The notes beneath the pieces were generated by a model. That model did no database searches, was not told the origin of the DNA, and saw nothing but the letters and a program-made list of their open reading frames with translations. A stretch of DNA of 16,790 nt from CAWUIO01 sp963922455 (GTDB taxonomy: Bacteria > Bacteroidota > Bacteroidia > Cytophagales > Microscillaceae), in NCBI GenBank assembly GCA_963922455.1, contig CAWUIO010000131.1, forward strand, positions 1 to 16,790. The letters are read 5' to 3'. Shown in pieces: positions 15,551 through 16,790 of this stretch. The position numbers and the translations under genes are program-made. The stretch's first letter is position 1. Each line of letters starts with the position of its first letter.

Positions 15551-15621
15551 TCAACTGAAAACGCCGCAGCCGTGAGGTTCTAGGCGTGATATAATGTTTC
15601 ATAAAGTCTGTAAAAACATGG

Positions 15622-16500
15622 TTAAATATCAAGTTTAATTTTGTCTGGATAGAGTATAGCCAACTGGACAATAATTTTTTGCCAATTTCTTAGCGGCATC
15701 GTCCATTTTTCACTCAGACGCTGTAAAGCTAGATATACCGATTTGGTGACCGCCTGATCACTGGGAAATATAGTTTTTCCTTTGGTATACTTTCTAATGA
15801 CCCGATTGACATTTTCAATCACATTGGTGGTATAAATCATTTTTCGGATCTCGGAGGGAAAATCAAAAAAAATAGATAAGGTTTCCCAGTTTTCCGTCCA
15901 GCTCTTGAAGATATGGGGGTATTTGGCTCCCCAGGTTTCTTCTACTTCTAGTAAAGCTGCCTCTGCTTGTTCTTTTCTATCAGCTTGATAGACTTTCTTT
16001 AAGTCCTTAGCCAGGGCTTTGCGCTCCCCCCAGGTGACATATTTGAGGGAGTTACGAATTTGATGTACAACAAGTCTGTTGTAAGCTCTCTGGAAAAACG
16101 GCTTGAATAGCTTCTGCAAAGCCCCTCAGGTTATCAGTACAAGCAATAAATACCTGTTCCCCCCCGTTTTTTCATATCGTCCAGCACGTTCATCCAAAAC
16201 GAGGCGCTTTCCGTTTTATCCAACCAAATACCCAGGATTTCCTTATGACCGAGCAGGTTCACCCCTAGCACTAAATAAATGACTTTACGGATATAGCGCC
16301 CTTCTGATTTGACTTTAAACCCTATGCCATCCATCCAAATGATAGGATAGGTGCCTTAGGGGCGTTCCTGCCAGGCACGAACGGTCTCTAGGACAGGGTC
16401 TGTGATTCCCGACACGGTGGATTCTGAAATAGAAGCCCCATAAATCTCCTCTATTTGCGCCGAAATATCTCGGGTACTCATACTTACACACTTGGGGAAA
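15622..16500 (-). pseudogene. Decayed, 5'-truncated IS256-family (Mutator) transposase
   Basis: Pieces in three frames assemble into the C-terminal two-thirds of an IS256-type DDE transposase. Reading from the 5' end: MSTRDISAQIEEIYG and ITDPVLETVRAWQERP, then an in-frame TAA at 16356-16358. Next comes IIWMDGIGFKV with the first catalytic Asp (16329-16331), then GVNLLGHKEILGIW. A run of seven G (16159-16165 as C) shifts the frame, after which ACTDNLRGFAEAIQAVFP carries the second Asp (16133-16135). A second shift near 16080 leads to VHQIRNSLKYVTW and YTTNVIENVNRVIRKY, with the catalytic Glu at 15814-15816. The N-terminal DNA-binding third is absent, so the element is truncated near 16500. It cannot be active. 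Terminal inverted repeats were not identified with confidence. Confidence 0.9.
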
Positions 16501-16561
16501 CGTTAACCCCAAAGTTGCCGAGAACTTTGCTACTGATGAACATACAGCAGAGGGGGTTGTT

Positions 16562-16666
16562 ATGAAGCGTACCTTCAGCAGGTCACAACTTATTAAGCCA
16601 ACTACACCCCAGGCTCAATTAGAAAAAGAATATTTAGTTACCGGTACTGTAACGGCGCAAAAGTAA
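16562..16666 (+). CDS. Short open reading frame of unknown status
   Basis: 34 codons starting MKRTFSRSQLIKPTTPQAQL and ending VTGTVTAQK. The frame stays open upstream of the ATG into the IS256 remnant junction (NPKVAENFATDEHTAEGVV), so it might be the tail of a gene cut by the insertion. Its composition is protein-like, but no family is recognised and no promoter is visible. Confidence 0.2.
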   Translation: MKRTFSRSQLIKPTTPQAQLEKEYLVTGTVTAQK

Positions 16667-16790
16667 AAAGAGTTAAACCTAACCCCAAGCCTTATAAGAT
16701 TATATTCCGATAACATCTAGTCATGGAAGATTTGAATTTAGAAACTGTTTAAGTTTAGTTTTTGTCGGCGAAAAGGGTCAGTTTTGGGTT

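Noticed and set aside
1..16790. CRISPR array
   Set aside because: Direct repeats present are the 55-bp and 60-bp duplications and the dispersed element; none has regular short repeat-spacer structure and no cas gene is seen.
16716..16790. Possible insertion-sequence end at the right edge (AGAAACTGTTTAAG region)
   Set aside because: The sequence feels like an IS terminus, but no partner inverted repeat or transposase lies in the window, so it cannot be supported.
1..16790. tRNA or rRNA genes
   Set aside because: No cloverleaf with T-loop consensus or rRNA-like sequence was noticed on either strand.

Overview
The window looks chromosomal and comes from a member of the Bacteroidota. The largest protein ends in a type IX secretion (T9SS) sorting domain. 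Starts lack clear Shine-Dalgarno sequences, and one gene has a good match to the Bacteroidota TTG/TAnnTTTG promoter. The mix of PKD-rich surface protein, lipid-type enzymes and many intergenic repeats would suit a Saprospira-like gliding marine organism, but that narrower placement is inference.

Layout. (1) 1-889: a REP-associated tyrosine transposase gene (minus strand) framed by palindromic REP units, with a duplicated 3' end and a 60-bp tandem duplication. (2) 890-1104: the first copy of a dispersed structured repeat, then a bidirectional terminator. (3) 1141-6525 (minus): an 1794-residue secreted modular protein with surface repeats, four PKD domains, a DUF5060 module, a glycoside-hydrolase-like barrel and a T9SS tail. 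(4) 7262-10370 (plus): a fatty-acid-hydroxylase/sterol-desaturase family membrane protein, a sulfotransferase and a winged-helix SAM methyltransferase, loosely spaced, with a second repeat copy between the last two. (5) 10653-12285: an AT-rich island with an alpha/beta hydrolase broken by one frameshift exactly at its nucleophile elbow, an integron attC-like hairpin, and a stand-alone GyrI-like domain protein. This looks like acquired gene-cassette DNA. (6) 12703-14266: a third repeat copy, a terminator and a PLP-dependent alpha-oxoamine synthase (minus). (7) 14267-16790: a gene-poor stretch with the fourth repeat copy, a possible gene remnant and a decayed, 5'-truncated IS256-family transposase.

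The most interesting unexplained signal is the four-copy repeat of about 140 nt. It has fixed sequence blocks, a closing stem that changes in a compensatory way between two subfamilies, and a pyrimidine-rich head on three copies. It behaves like a mobile structured RNA or DNA element. The lipid-type enzymes (hydroxylase, sulfotransferase, oxoamine synthase) may share a role in unusual membrane lipids, but they are not in one operon and the link is only a hypothesis.
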